In this document: positions 46,227-55,408 of the stretch, one piece after another | How positions within the stretch are numbered: position 1 is the stretch's first letter | Layout: each line of letters starts with the position of its first letter | Assembly: GCA_965656785.1 (NCBI GenBank) | Contig: CBFHLY010000014.1 | Span: 16,064 to 80,063, forward strand | DNA: 64,000 nucleotides | Origin: JALQTD01 sp965656785 | GTDB taxonomy: Bacteria > Bacteroidota > Bacteroidia > Flavobacteriales_D > Sanyastnellaceae | Direction of reading: 5' to 3' | Made by a program: the position numbers and the translations under genes | The notes under the pieces: generated by a model | Told to the model about the DNA's origin: nothing | Database searches by the model: none | What the model saw: the letters and a program-made list of their open reading frames with translations, nothing else

Positions 46227-47618
46227 ATGGAAACTGCTCCTGAAACGCCCCGCGTCAACCCGTTCACTCGGATCTTGGCGATTTTGCGGCCCATCGTGGT
46301 CGACCGGTTGAGCATCGTGGATTTGGCGGAACCCGAGTCCACCATCGCCGGCATCCAAAAGGACATCGAGTTCAAAGGATTCAACGTGTGGATCCTCGGT
46401 TTTGCCATCGTCATCGCGTCCATCGGCCTCAACGTGGACTCGACGGCTGTGGTCATCGGCGCGATGTTGATTTCCCCGCTCATGGGTCCCATTATGGGAT
46501 TCGGTTTGGGCGTGGGCATCAACGATTTGTCCATGGTCCGCAAATCGGTGCTCAACCTCGGCGTGGCGGCGGGCATCTCCATTGCCGCGAGTGCCGTGTA
46601 CTTCCTCATTTCCCCGCTCGACGCGCCCTCCAACGAACTCTTCGCGCGGACGAATCCCACGCTGCTCGACGTGCTGATTGCGCTCTTTGGCGGTTTGACT
46701 GGAATCCTCGCGGGGTCGCGCAAGGAGAAGAACAACGTGATCCCCGGGGTCGCCATCGCGACGGCGCTCATGCCGCCGCTGTGCACGGCCGGCTTTGGTT
46801 TGGCCCACGGCGACTGGCACTTCTTCCTCGGGGCCTTCTACCTGTTCCTCATCAACGCCATCCTGATTGCGACGGCTACCACGTTGGTTGTGCGCTACTT
46901 GCGGTTCCCCATGGTGACCTTGCCCGATGCCATGAAGGAGCGTAAGTACAAGCGGTATTTCGCCCTCGCCTTGCTGGCGCTCGTGCTGCCTTCGGGTTGG
47001 ATTTTTTACCGGACGGTGACCGAAGGCATCCATTCAGGCCAAATCACGGAATACCTCACCGAGCACGTGCGCTACCCGGGAATGGAGGTGGTGAAGCAGG
47101 AAATCGGGCACGCCGACGGCCACCCGCACGTGGATTTGGTCCTTCTCGGCGAACACGTGCCGGACGCGCTGTTGAGCGAATGGCAGAGCGGCCTCGTGGG
47201 CGTGGTCGCGGACGCCACCCTCAAGGTGGTCCAAAACCAACCTTCCGATGCCGGATTGGATGAAATGCAGCGGCTCGTGGACCTGTATTCAGCCGGCCGT
47301 TCCGACTTGGCCGATCGCGATGCGGAAATTCGCCGGCTGAACGACGAACTGGCCGCGACGCGAAGCGCCCTGGACGGCGAGCTCCTCCCCAACTCCCTTC
47401 CCGGTGAGGTCCTGCTTCAAGACCCGGGCATCTTGGAAGTCCATGCCGGCATGGTGGCCGAACGGCGTCGATCGAACGAAAGCAGCGAGCGGGTTCCGTG
47501 GGTGGACATCGTTTGGGACGTGGACTCCACTCCGGAGCGGATGGCGGCCCAAATCCGCATCGCAGAGTGGTTGCGCTTGCGGTTGCAACGGGAAGACGTG
47601 CGGGTGAAGCACCACTGA
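46227..47618 (+). CDS. DUF389 membrane protein
   Basis: 463 residues. The DUF389 core (about 50-265) has around six hydrophobic helices with the family pattern VVIGAMLISPLMGPIMGFGLG and GVAIATALMPPLCTAGFGLA. A soluble C-terminal part (about 285-463) with a helical stretch (LADRDAEIRRLNDELAATRSAL) follows. Function unknown; a transport or sensing role is only suspected. It faces the TonB-dependent receptor with two bases between stops. Confidence 0.85.
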   Translation: METAPETPRVNPFTRILAILRPIVVDRLSIVDLAEPESTIAGIQKDIEFKGFNVWILGFAIVIASIGLNVDSTAVVIGAMLISPLMGPIMGFGLGVGINDLSMVRKSVLNLGVAAGISIAASAVYFLISPLDAPSNELFARTNPTLLDVLIALFGGLTGILAGSRKEKNNVIPGVAIATALMPPLCTAGFGLAHGDWHFFLGAFYLFLINAILIATATTLVVRYLRFPMVTLPDAMKERKYKRYFALALLALVLPSGWIFYRTVTEGIHSGQITEYLTEHVRYPGMEVVKQEIGHADGHPHVDLVLLGEHVPDALLSEWQSGLVGVVADATLKVVQNQPSDAGLDEMQRLVDLYSAGRSDLADRDAEIRRLNDELAATRSALDGELLPNSLPGEVLLQDPGILEVHAGMVAERRRSNESSERVPWVDIVWDVDSTPERMAAQIRIAEWLRLRLQREDVRVKHH

Positions 47619-47620
47619 TC

Positions 47621-49831
47621 TCAGAGCGACCAGCTGCACCCCAACCGGAGCATGCGCGGTGCACCCGGACGCAAACCGAAAGGCCGGCGGGCCACCGAAT
47701 ACACCGCGTCCGCGGCATTCGTCACCGCCAACCGCATGGTGAGGCGGTCGCCCAGTTGACTCCGCACTCCGGCGTCGACGACCAACGCGTCATCGGTCCA
47801 TTCCCCAGCAATCCCTTGGCTGGCCTCGGTGCGCATGGCGGCCGTGTACCGGACATTCACGTCGAAATGGAGCCCGTCCTTTTCCAAGCTCGCTCCCAGT
47901 GAGCCCGTGTGCGGAGCGAGGTAGGGCATGAAATCCCCCTCATCCACCGTGCTCCAAGGCTCGAAATCGCTGTCGAATGACTCGGTGAAGACCGCATGCG
48001 TGAACGTGTACACCCCTCGGATGGGCAGGGCCCAGCCTGAGCGCGATCCATGGAGCGGGTCCCAGGCCCATTCGACTTCCACTCCCTGGGCCGCAGCGCT
48101 GCCCCCGTTGAAGGTATCCCCCGAACCGGTGCCCCCAGCAGCGGTGTGATCGGTTCCAAGGAGGTTACCGAATGCCGTGTGGTAGGCCACGAGCTGGGCC
48201 GAGAAACTGGCTTGGGACAACCGGACGCCCAGCTCGCTGTTCCAGCTTTGTTCCGCGCGGCTTCCAGGCGATGAACCGGGCGGAATGAACCCGCGGTGGA
48301 GTCCCGCGAACAGGCCCAAATCTTCGCGGATGGACCAATTCACGCCCGCCCCGGGGAGCCAAACCGAAACGGCATTCGTCCGAATCTCCGCTTCCTCCCG
48401 GACCACGTCGTCGGAAGCGAAGGCGCGCCGTTCCATGCGAATGGATTCGTGGCGAAGTCCCGGCGTGAAGGTCCAACGGCCCGCCTTCACCGCAGCCCGA
48501 ACAAAGCCCGCCAAGGCTTCCGCCCCGTCGATGCGGTTGCCGGCTGTACCCGGCGTGCCTGAAGTGCGCTGGTGCATTTGGCCTTCCACCATTTCGAAGT
48601 CGTCTTGCCACTGAAACCGGTCCGCAGCATCGCGGTGCGCGCGCAGACCATACGTAATGCGAAGCGGATCGCCCCACGTCCACATCCCCCGGTGCTGCAG
48701 GCCCTCCGCGTAGTAATCGCGGTTGTTCGCCTTCACAATCAACCGCTCCGCACCCGCGGTGGACGTTCCGGTCAACACGTCGAACGAGCGCGCCCAATCC
48801 TCCGGATTCGACACCACGTCGCCCAACGACACCGAGGCCCCCGTCGAATCGCGCAAGCCGTCCAACTTGTACCAGTTGCGGTGAAAGGTGGTGCGGTACA
48901 GGGTGGTCGTCGATTCCCAACGGCCCCGGTTGACCTCGTAGCCCAAGCTCAACTGGGTTTGCTCCGCGCGCATCACGTCCTCTGCGGTGGCCGCATACCG
49001 CCTGAACGGGGTGGCCGCAAAATCGGAGTCGGTCAACCCGAGGTAGGTCTCGTTGCTCACTTCGCCGACGTCGCTGGCCCGCAACACCCACCGGTGGTTG
49101 GCCTCACGATTTGGCCTCCACGCGAGCTTCAACAGCCGATCGGCTTTGCTGAAACCGCTGGTCGAACCGTTGTCCACCGCCTTGAATCCGTCGCTGGATT
49201 GGTCCACCCATTCAACGAGGTAGGCCAAATCCCCTTTCCCCACCTCCTGCAATCCTCCGACCATCACCTGTGCCCGCCGCCCACCGAACGCCCCAGCCTC
49301 CAAATCCAAGCGGGCCGCCAACGGGACCTCGGGAATGGGCGTGGACACGAGATTCAACGCCCCTCCTGAAGTGGCGGGTCCGAACGCGATTTGGCTGCTG
49401 CCTTTCATGACCTCCACCGACGCCATCCGGGCGATCGTGGGAAAGTAATATGCAGCGGGCGCGGCATACGGCGCCGGTGCCACGAGGATGCCGTCCTCCA
49501 TCAACGTGATGCGGGCGGAACGCGATGCCCCAGAACCCCGTAAGCCGATGTTGGGGCGCAAACCGAAGCCGTCCTCCTCCTGCAAATTCACCCCGGCCAC
49601 GCTCCGCAGCGCTTGCATGGGGTCCGCGTACCGGAAGCGCTGCAATTCGCGGGATGTCAGCACCGTCAACGCGCCGGTCACCTCATCGGCTCCGCGCGCG
49701 CCCGCCGCCAATTCCAGCGCGCGCACCTCGGCTTCCGGAAGTCCATGCCACATGGAGGTCATGGTGCTGAGCGAGTCCTGCGCTTGTCCAGTGAGGGAGG
49801 CCAAACCGGCCGCAATAACAATCCATTTCAT
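47621..49831 (-). CDS. TonB-dependent outer membrane receptor (FecA-like)
   Basis: 736 residues from ATG 49831; an in-frame start 15 codons upstream gives no better signal peptide. After the signal (MKWIVIAAGLASLTGQAQ) comes the plug (about 50-170; VTGALTVLTSRELQRFR, LRPNIGLRGSGASRSARITLMEDG) and a 22-strand-type barrel ending LRLGCSWSL. Unlike many Bacteroidota receptors it has no carboxypeptidase-like N-terminal domain. The closest known types carry iron-siderophore complexes, but the ligand is not provable. The control region shares a palindrome-like site with the secretion operon (49891-49907). Confidence 0.88.
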   Translation of the reverse strand: MKWIVIAAGLASLTGQAQDSLSTMTSMWHGLPEAEVRALELAAGARGADEVTGALTVLTSRELQRFRYADPMQALRSVAGVNLQEEDGFGLRPNIGLRGSGASRSARITLMEDGILVAPAPYAAPAAYYFPTIARMASVEVMKGSSQIAFGPATSGGALNLVSTPIPEVPLAARLDLEAGAFGGRRAQVMVGGLQEVGKGDLAYLVEWVDQSSDGFKAVDNGSTSGFSKADRLLKLAWRPNREANHRWVLRASDVGEVSNETYLGLTDSDFAATPFRRYAATAEDVMRAEQTQLSLGYEVNRGRWESTTTLYRTTFHRNWYKLDGLRDSTGASVSLGDVVSNPEDWARSFDVLTGTSTAGAERLIVKANNRDYYAEGLQHRGMWTWGDPLRITYGLRAHRDAADRFQWQDDFEMVEGQMHQRTSGTPGTAGNRIDGAEALAGFVRAAVKAGRWTFTPGLRHESIRMERRAFASDDVVREEAEIRTNAVSVWLPGAGVNWSIREDLGLFAGLHRGFIPPGSSPGSRAEQSWNSELGVRLSQASFSAQLVAYHTAFGNLLGTDHTAAGGTGSGDTFNGGSAAAQGVEVEWAWDPLHGSRSGWALPIRGVYTFTHAVFTESFDSDFEPWSTVDEGDFMPYLAPHTGSLGASLEKDGLHFDVNVRYTAAMRTEASQGIAGEWTDDALVVDAGVRSQLGDRLTMRLAVTNAADAVYSVARRPFGLRPGAPRMLRLGCSWSL

Positions 49832-49890
49832 GGGGCCAAAATTCTGCCCGGAAACCCGCGTTTTGCAATCACGCAAATGCGGTATTTTTA

Positions 49891-49907
49891 TTTAGAACGA
49901 TTAAAAA
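49891..49907. promoter_or_regulatory. TTTAGA-N5 site between receptor and desaturase genes
   Basis: TTTAGA-ACGAT-TAAAAA resembles the perfect palindrome at 19462-19478 (12 of 17 positions equal, including the whole left half). It lies between the divergent receptor and desaturase genes and could control either. Confidence 0.4.
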
Positions 49908-49965
49908 CAAGGGGCGCGAACCAATTTTCTCGTTGCGTTGTATCTTTCGCCTCCTAAGCAGCCTT

Positions 49966-51054
49966 ATGCAAATACCCACTGTTCGATTCCCGCGCGACAC
50001 TTCGGCCTTTACGCGCACCCTTCGCCAACGCGTCGATACCTACTTCAAAGAAAACAACATCAGCCGCACCGGTGACTGGCGGATGTACCTGAAAACCAGC
50101 CTCATGCTGGCCCTGTACTTCGTGCCTTGGGCCCTGTTCACATTCGGAGTGACGGGAACGGGAGTGTGGTTTTGGGTGGCGGAATTGGTGATGGGACTGG
50201 GGTTGGCCGGCATCGGCCTGAACGTCATGCACGACGCCAATCACGGCGCGTTTTCCAAGTCCAAAATGGTCAACGACCTGCTCGGGCGAACGCTGGACCT
50301 CGTAGGAGGCAATGCGGCCTTGTGGCGCATCCAGCACAATGTTTTGCACCACACGTTCACCAACATCGACGGCTTGGACGAGGACATCGACACGCCCGGC
50401 CTCCTGCGGTTCACGCCGCAGCGTCCGTTGAAGCCGTGGCACCGGTTCCAGCACATTTATGCGTGGTTCTTCTACGCCATCATGTCGCTGTTTTGGATCA
50501 CCGCGAAGGACTGGATCGCCATCAGCCGGTACGACAAGAAGGGCTTGATCGAGCGTTCGGGCACCACGAAAGGGAAGCTCATCACGTATTTGGTCATCAC
50601 CAAATCCCTGCACTTCTTCTACATGTTCGCCCTCCCCTTGATCTTCTCGGACTTGGTGTGGTGGCAGGTATTGGTGGGATGGGTCGTGATGCACGCTGTC
50701 GCGGGGTTGGCTTTGGCTTCGATTTTCCAATTGGCACACGTCATGGAACACCACACCTTCCCGCAAGCGGTGAAGGGCGAGGTCATGGAAGCGGATCCGA
50801 TGGCTCACCAGCTGCAAACCACGGCGAACTTCGGAACCCGGTCGCGCCTCCTCACGTGGTTGAGCGGGGGGTTGAACCACCAAATTGAACACCACTTGTT
50901 CCCGAACATCTGCCACGTTCACCACCGCAAACTGGCGCCGATTGTGGAGAAAACGGCTCGGGAATTCGGTCTTCCGTACAACTCGCAAACCACGTTCTGG
51001 ACGGCTTTGCGCGTTCACACGAGGATGTTGCGCACGCTGGGCCACACCGCTTGA
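49966..51054 (+). CDS. Membrane fatty acid desaturase
   Basis: Di-iron desaturase of 362 residues that introduces a double bond into acyl chains, acting in the inner membrane. The three His boxes are complete: HDANHG, HNVLHHTFTN and NHQIEHHLFP. About four membrane helices. Front-end or acyl-CoA type cannot be separated here; there is no N-terminal cytochrome b5 domain. TATCTTTC at 49941-49948 may be the -7 box. A terminator follows. Confidence 0.9.
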   Translation: MQIPTVRFPRDTSAFTRTLRQRVDTYFKENNISRTGDWRMYLKTSLMLALYFVPWALFTFGVTGTGVWFWVAELVMGLGLAGIGLNVMHDANHGAFSKSKMVNDLLGRTLDLVGGNAALWRIQHNVLHHTFTNIDGLDEDIDTPGLLRFTPQRPLKPWHRFQHIYAWFFYAIMSLFWITAKDWIAISRYDKKGLIERSGTTKGKLITYLVITKSLHFFYMFALPLIFSDLVWWQVLVGWVVMHAVAGLALASIFQLAHVMEHHTFPQAVKGEVMEADPMAHQLQTTANFGTRSRLLTWLSGGLNHQIEHHLFPNICHVHHRKLAPIVEKTAREFGLPYNSQTTFWTALRVHTRMLRTLGHTA

Positions 51055-51075
51055 CGGACATCCATTCAAAAACAC

Positions 51076-51114
51076 TAACTTGGAAAGGTGGAGCGACAAC
51101 GTTCCACCTTTTTT
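51076..51114 (+). terminator. Terminator overlapping a -7-like element
   Basis: Stem AAAGGTGGA (51084-51092) with TCCACCTTT (51103-51111) and T run to 51114, ending the desaturase transcript. TAACTTGG (51076-51083), a one-base variant of TAnnTTTG, sits directly before it and could start the protease transcript inside the hairpin. ATG of the protease at 51119. Confidence 0.7.
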
Positions 51115-51118
51115 ACTG

Positions 51119-54100
51119 ATGAAAACCTTCCGTACCCTTGGATTCTTGGCGGCGATGCTGCTGGGTTCCATGCCCACTTGGGCGCAGTTCACCGCGTGGA
51201 ATGACGCGGCGCTTCCCACCGACGTCGAACCGGTCATCGCCCCAGCGCGGTTTCGCTCGGTGGACGTGGATGTTCCGGCGCTGCGAGATTGGCTCGAAGG
51301 GGTGCCGGCTCATGGGGCGGTGCCGGAGCAGTCGGTTTCGATCTTGCGGTTCCCGACGCCAGACGGCTTGTGGCGGGATTACTGGGTGGTCGAGGAGCGG
51401 GTCATGGCGGCGGAACTTCAAGCGCGGTATCCCGAGATCCGGACGTTCGTCGGGGCGGCGGCTGACGGGTTGGGGGGAACGGTGCATTTCGATGTCACGG
51501 AGCGCGGCTTCCACGCCATGCTGTTGACGCCTGGGGCGGAGACGGTCTTTATCGATCCGGTGGATCGGGATGGGGCGATGGGGGTGTATTTGGCCTACAC
51601 CCGAAGCGCGTTCTTCGCGACGACCGACAAGGTGCGCTCGGGTTGCGAAGTGCGCGAACACGGGGACATGCCGTTGAAGGGGCTGCGGATGGGCGTCGAT
51701 GTGCGCGAACCGGGTCAGCGGCCCGTTGAGCGCAGCACGGCGGCTTCGGCGTTGACGCCCAACGGCTCGCAATTGCGCACGTACCGGCTCGCGTTGGCCT
51801 GCACGGGCGAGTACGCGCAATTCCATGGCGGAACCCTTTCGGGCGCCCTGTCCGCCATGGCGACCTCCCTGGTGCGCATCAACGGCGTGTACCACCGGGA
51901 TGTCGCCATCCACATGGAGCTCATCGCGAACAACGACCAAATCATCTACCTGAACGGCTCCACCGACCCCTACACCAACAACAACGGCGGGGCCATGCTG
52001 AGCGAGAACCAAAACACCATCGATGCGGTCATCGGATTCTCGAACTACGACATCGGGCACGTCTTCTCCACCGGAGGCGGGGGCGTCGCTTACTTGCAGT
52101 CGCCGTGTTCGAGCATCAAGGCCGGAGGAGTTACCGGCGGAGGCAGCCCCGTGGGCGACCCGTTCGACATCGACTACGTGTGCCACGAAATGGGCCACCA
52201 ATTCGGAGCGAACCACACGCAAAACAACCCGTGCAACCGGGCCAGCAGCGCGGCATTTGAACCAGGAAGCGCGAGCACCATCATGGGATACGCGGGCATT
52301 TGTGCCCCCAACCTCCAAAGCAATTCCGACGACCACTTCCACGTGCACAGCATCAACGAAATGGTGGCGTTCAGCGTCAACGGATCGGGGAACTCGTGCG
52401 CTGTGGTGACGGCTTCCAACAACACGCCCCCGACGCTCATCGTTGGGCCTTCCGGCAAGACCATTCCCAAGTCCACGCCATTCGAATTGACGGCCATCGC
52501 TTCGGACCCTGATGCTGCGGCTGAACTGACCTACAACTGGGAAGAATACGACCTCGGACCGCAAACCGCCACGGGCGACAACAACTTGACGAACCCGAGC
52601 GGCACCCAGCCCATCATGCGGTCGTGGCCGTCGGAAAGCTCGCCGACGCGGGTGTTTCCGCGGATCACGGATTTGGTCAACGGCACCAGCACCATCGGTG
52701 AATTGCTGCCCACTTACGGACGGGAAATGAATTTCCGCTGCACGGTGCGCGACAACCAAACCACCGGCGGGGTCAACGACGCGGAGATCACCTTCGATGT
52801 GGACGGGAACAGCGGGCCGTTCTTCCTCATCAGCCCAAGCGGGTTCAACAACCTGGAGGCGGGCGTGCCGACCTCGGTGATTTGGTCGGTGGCGGGGACC
52901 AATGCGCCGCCGGTGAGTTGCTCGGAGGTGGACCTTTGGCTTTCCACGGACGGTGGGTTCACGTGGCCCTACTTGTTGGCCGGCAACGAACCCAACGACG
53001 GCGCGGCGACCATCGTTTTCCCCAACGTGCCCACCTCGAGCGCCCGCATCAAGGTGAAGGCGAGCGACAACTACTTCTTTGACATCTCGGACAACAACTT
53101 CACCATCACCGCGGCTGCCAACCCGGCGGCGGTGGATGCATGGCTTTCGTTCGTGTCCGGGGCAACGGGCGATGTGTGCGGCGAGGCCATTGAACCCGTG
53201 GCGACCATCACGAACCTCGGCAGCGAACCGCTTACGGCGTTCGATGTGACCTTCTCTGTGGATGGCGGAGCGGACGAGGTGACGGTGAATTGGACGGGGT
53301 CGTTGGCTTATTTGGAAAGCGTGGACGTTGCGGCGTGCTCCGAATCGGGCTGCCTGACCGCCGCTGCGGGGGCGCACACGTTGGAAGTCAGCGTGGCGGT
53401 GGCAGGGGGTACCGATGAAAACGCTTCCAACGATGTCGAAACGACGAACTTCAACACCGGGTGTTTCGAAGGGTGCGCCAACTGCGGATGCACGGATGAA
53501 ACGGCGTGCAATTTCGATTCCTCGGTTGCCTTCGATGACGGGTCGTGCACTTACCCTGACCCGGTCGTTGGATGCGATTGCTTCTTGGACGCCTCGGTGA
53601 ATGAAACGCTCGCGGGAGGGGCTTCGACCACCCTGAACTCCTTCGTTTCCGGTGACTTGGAATCGGTGGACGTGACCATTGAATTCGCAGAAAGCGGGTC
53701 GAGCTGGCCCAGCGACCTGTTGTTGGGCATTTGCTCGCCCGACGGGACGTGCGGAGAAATTGGGGGGTACAATGTGACGTTGGACTACGCGGTGTTGGGC
53801 GATTGGCCGGCAGAATGGGACGTGACCACCGCGGGGACCTACACGGCCACCATCGATTTGTCGGCATCCGGACTTACGGGAACGGGCGAATGGACGTTCG
53901 AAGTGGTCAACGGATGGGCGACCAGCGCAAACGTCGCGTACGACGTGGCGTTCACCTTCAACGGGATTTGCACGGCGAACTTGGTGCCCGGATGCACCGA
54001 TCCCAACGCGTGCAACTACGATGCAACGGCGACGGTGGAAGACAGTTCGTGCACGTATGCGCCGAATTACTTCACGTGCACCGGAGATTGCGTGAACGAC

Positions 54101-54421
54101 TCGGACGGCGACGGGGTGTGCGATGAGTTGGAGGTGCCCGGCTGCACCGATCCCGAAGCGTGCAATTACAACCAGAACGCCACGGACAACGTGGGGTGCG
54201 AGCTGCCCGAATCCGGGTTCGATTGCGACGGGAACCCGTTGTCGAGCTGCCCGGAAGACCTGAACGAAAACGGGTTGGTCGAAATCGGTGACATGCTGTT
54301 GCTGCTGAGCGACTTCGGTTGCGAGGAACCGCCGTGTTTGGCGGATTTCAACGGGGACGGGACCACTACCGTGGCGGACATGCTCTTGTTGCTGGGAGCC
54401 TTCGGAACCGATTGTTGGTGA
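51119..54421 (+). CDS. Secreted metzincin metalloprotease (reprolysin-like)
   Basis: 1100 residues from ATG 51119; signal peptide ends near TWAQ. A propeptide (about 25-220) is followed by a reprolysin-like zinc protease domain (about 225-430) with H356-E357-M-G-H360-QFGAN-H366 and a Met-turn STIMGYAG. After it come beta-sandwich modules (about 430-800), a C-x-D-x-x-A-C-N-F-D unit, a P-domain-like module (about 825-950, WTFEVVNGWA), two more Cys units and a pair of dockerin-like EF-hands (DLNENGLVEIGDMLLLLSDF, DFNGDGTTTVADMLLLLGAF) ending DCW. Probably an extracellular enzyme degrading proteins. No standard T9SS tail is present. Confidence 0.88.
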   Translation: MKTFRTLGFLAAMLLGSMPTWAQFTAWNDAALPTDVEPVIAPARFRSVDVDVPALRDWLEGVPAHGAVPEQSVSILRFPTPDGLWRDYWVVEERVMAAELQARYPEIRTFVGAAADGLGGTVHFDVTERGFHAMLLTPGAETVFIDPVDRDGAMGVYLAYTRSAFFATTDKVRSGCEVREHGDMPLKGLRMGVDVREPGQRPVERSTAASALTPNGSQLRTYRLALACTGEYAQFHGGTLSGALSAMATSLVRINGVYHRDVAIHMELIANNDQIIYLNGSTDPYTNNNGGAMLSENQNTIDAVIGFSNYDIGHVFSTGGGGVAYLQSPCSSIKAGGVTGGGSPVGDPFDIDYVCHEMGHQFGANHTQNNPCNRASSAAFEPGSASTIMGYAGICAPNLQSNSDDHFHVHSINEMVAFSVNGSGNSCAVVTASNNTPPTLIVGPSGKTIPKSTPFELTAIASDPDAAAELTYNWEEYDLGPQTATGDNNLTNPSGTQPIMRSWPSESSPTRVFPRITDLVNGTSTIGELLPTYGREMNFRCTVRDNQTTGGVNDAEITFDVDGNSGPFFLISPSGFNNLEAGVPTSVIWSVAGTNAPPVSCSEVDLWLSTDGGFTWPYLLAGNEPNDGAATIVFPNVPTSSARIKVKASDNYFFDISDNNFTITAAANPAAVDAWLSFVSGATGDVCGEAIEPVATITNLGSEPLTAFDVTFSVDGGADEVTVNWTGSLAYLESVDVAACSESGCLTAAAGAHTLEVSVAVAGGTDENASNDVETTNFNTGCFEGCANCGCTDETACNFDSSVAFDDGSCTYPDPVVGCDCFLDASVNETLAGGASTTLNSFVSGDLESVDVTIEFAESGSSWPSDLLLGICSPDGTCGEIGGYNVTLDYAVLGDWPAEWDVTTAGTYTATIDLSASGLTGTGEWTFEVVNGWATSANVAYDVAFTFNGICTANLVPGCTDPNACNYDATATVEDSSCTYAPNYFTCTGDCVNDSDGDGVCDELEVPGCTDPEACNYNQNATDNVGCELPESGFDCDGNPLSSCPEDLNENGLVEIGDMLLLLSDFGCEEPPCLADFNGDGTTTVADMLLLLGAFGTDCW

Positions 54422-54424
54422 ATG

Positions 54425-54459
54425 AAAAAGGCCGGCTCGTGAAGGAGCCGGCCTTTTTT
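54425..54459. terminator. Bidirectional terminator between convergent genes
   Basis: An 11-bp perfect stem (54428-54438 with 54445-54455), 6-base loop, T run to 54459 on the plus strand and A run from 54425, so it can end both the protease gene and the minus-strand lipoprotein gene. Confidence 0.88.
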
Positions 54460-54475
54460 CTTCGGGTCGAACGCC

Positions 54476-54910
54476 TCACTCCAATTCAATGGCGGTGCAT
54501 CCGCCCAAGTTGAATGCCACGATGCCGTCCCACAAGACGTCATCGAAGTTGTCGATGACTTGGTAGGAAACGACGCGTGGTTCGCCGCCGGGCAGGGAGG
54601 CGGTGACCGTGTAGGTGTTGTATTCCCCGCAGTCGGGAGCGACGGACCAGTACATGTCGGTTGCGGTGACGATTTGGGCCTCACCCTCCACGTAAAAGGT
54701 CAAGGTGTCGCTGAAATAGGCGTCCAAATCCTGCGCGACGGCCGAGCCGTACCAAAAAACCGCCTGGCCTTCGTACGTGCACGACCCATCATCCGTATCG
54801 GCCGTGGCGTCGTAATTCGTCGCTTCCGGATCCATGCATCCCCGATAGGTGAGTTCGCACCCCGTAGTGAGGAACAGCGCCCCGATGAGGGCCATCCAAG
54901 TGTACTTCAT
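54476..54910 (-). CDS. Small lipoprotein with Cys-Asn-Tyr-Asp motif
   Basis: 144 residues from ATG 54910 (Met four codons earlier also possible). Lipobox ALFLTTGCE. Just after the signal is GCMDPEATNYDATADTDDGSCTY, the same motif as in three secreted proteins of the window, here at the N-terminus of the mature protein. The rest is a small beta-rich domain. Function unknown. A terminator of the gene upstream lies right before its start. Confidence 0.78.
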   Translation of the reverse strand: MKYTWMALIGALFLTTGCELTYRGCMDPEATNYDATADTDDGSCTYEGQAVFWYGSAVAQDLDAYFSDTLTFYVEGEAQIVTATDMYWSVAPDCGEYNTYTVTASLPGGEPRVVSYQVIDNFDDVLWDGIVAFNLGGCTAIELE

Positions 54911-54923
54911 GTTCGATTGCATT

Positions 54924-54959
54924 AAAAAAGCCCCCGGAGCACGCGGCTCAGAGGGCTTT
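54924..54959 (-). terminator. Terminator between two small lipoprotein genes
   Basis: Minus-strand hairpin: outer stem 54953-54959 with 54927-54933 (7 bp), inner GAGC/GCTC, then six T (54929-54924). It ends the 54982-55299 transcript, 14 bases before the next ATG. Confidence 0.75.
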
Positions 54960-54981
54960 GAATATCGGATTTCAGCCGAAA

Positions 54982-55299
54982 TCAGTCGACGTAAACTTCG
55001 AAACGGTAGAATCCACCGCACTCGGTTTCGAACGTCTCTGAACGGTCTTCGCAAGCAGAGATCAACGCCATTTTCGCGCGAACCGTGTAGGATCCCGCAT
55101 CCACTTCGTACTCAGCCGAGTCGAGGATGGGCATGTCGGCTTCCATCAGGTCGCCTTCGATTTCGATGTCCGGCGTGCAAACGGTGTTGTTCACAACGCG
55201 GATGATCGCCTTGTCGCCTTCGCAGACGACTGCGTCCTCACCGCAACCCGCGATGACGACAACTCCTGCTGCGAGGAGGGTGTAGAGCAAATTTTTCAT
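54982..55299 (-). CDS. Small Cys-rich lipoprotein, unknown
   Basis: 105 residues from ATG 55299, chosen because it gives a lipoprotein signal (LLAAGVVVIAGCG) and follows a good promoter. The mature part has about six Cys (VVCEGD, NTVCTPD, ALISACEDR, ETECGGF), so disulphides are likely. No family recognised. It does not share the repeat motif of its downstream neighbour, although both are envelope lipoproteins. Confidence 0.75.
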   Translation of the reverse strand: MKNLLYTLLAAGVVVIAGCGEDAVVCEGDKAIIRVVNNTVCTPDIEIEGDLMEADMPILDSAEYEVDAGSYTVRAKMALISACEDRSETFETECGGFYRFEVYVD

Positions 55300-55319
55300 G
55301 TCTTGCAGTTTATGCGGCA

Positions 55320-55349
55320 CGAAAATAAGCACGGAACGTAAACTGACAA
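55320..55349 (-). promoter_or_regulatory. Promoter TTG-N19-TATTTTCG
   Basis: On the minus strand TTG (55349-55347) and TATTTTCG (55327-55320) with a 19-base spacer, 20 bases before the ATG of the small lipoprotein. A near-perfect Bacteroidota promoter. Confidence 0.7.
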
Positions 55350-55408
55350 GTCCCTCGCGTGTTAACGCACACGTAACCTGTTGCATTTCACCTCCGTAAA
55401 CACGGGAT

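Noticed and set aside
45926..46243. 105-codon frame in the speA/DUF389 control region
   Set aside because: No motif, no promoter, and it runs into the DUF389 start; the A9 run and promoter boxes fit regulatory DNA better.
51113..53377. 754-codon minus-strand frame opposite the metalloprotease
   Set aside because: Arg/His/Val-rich shadow product without motifs; the plus-strand product has HExxHxxGxxH and a signal peptide.
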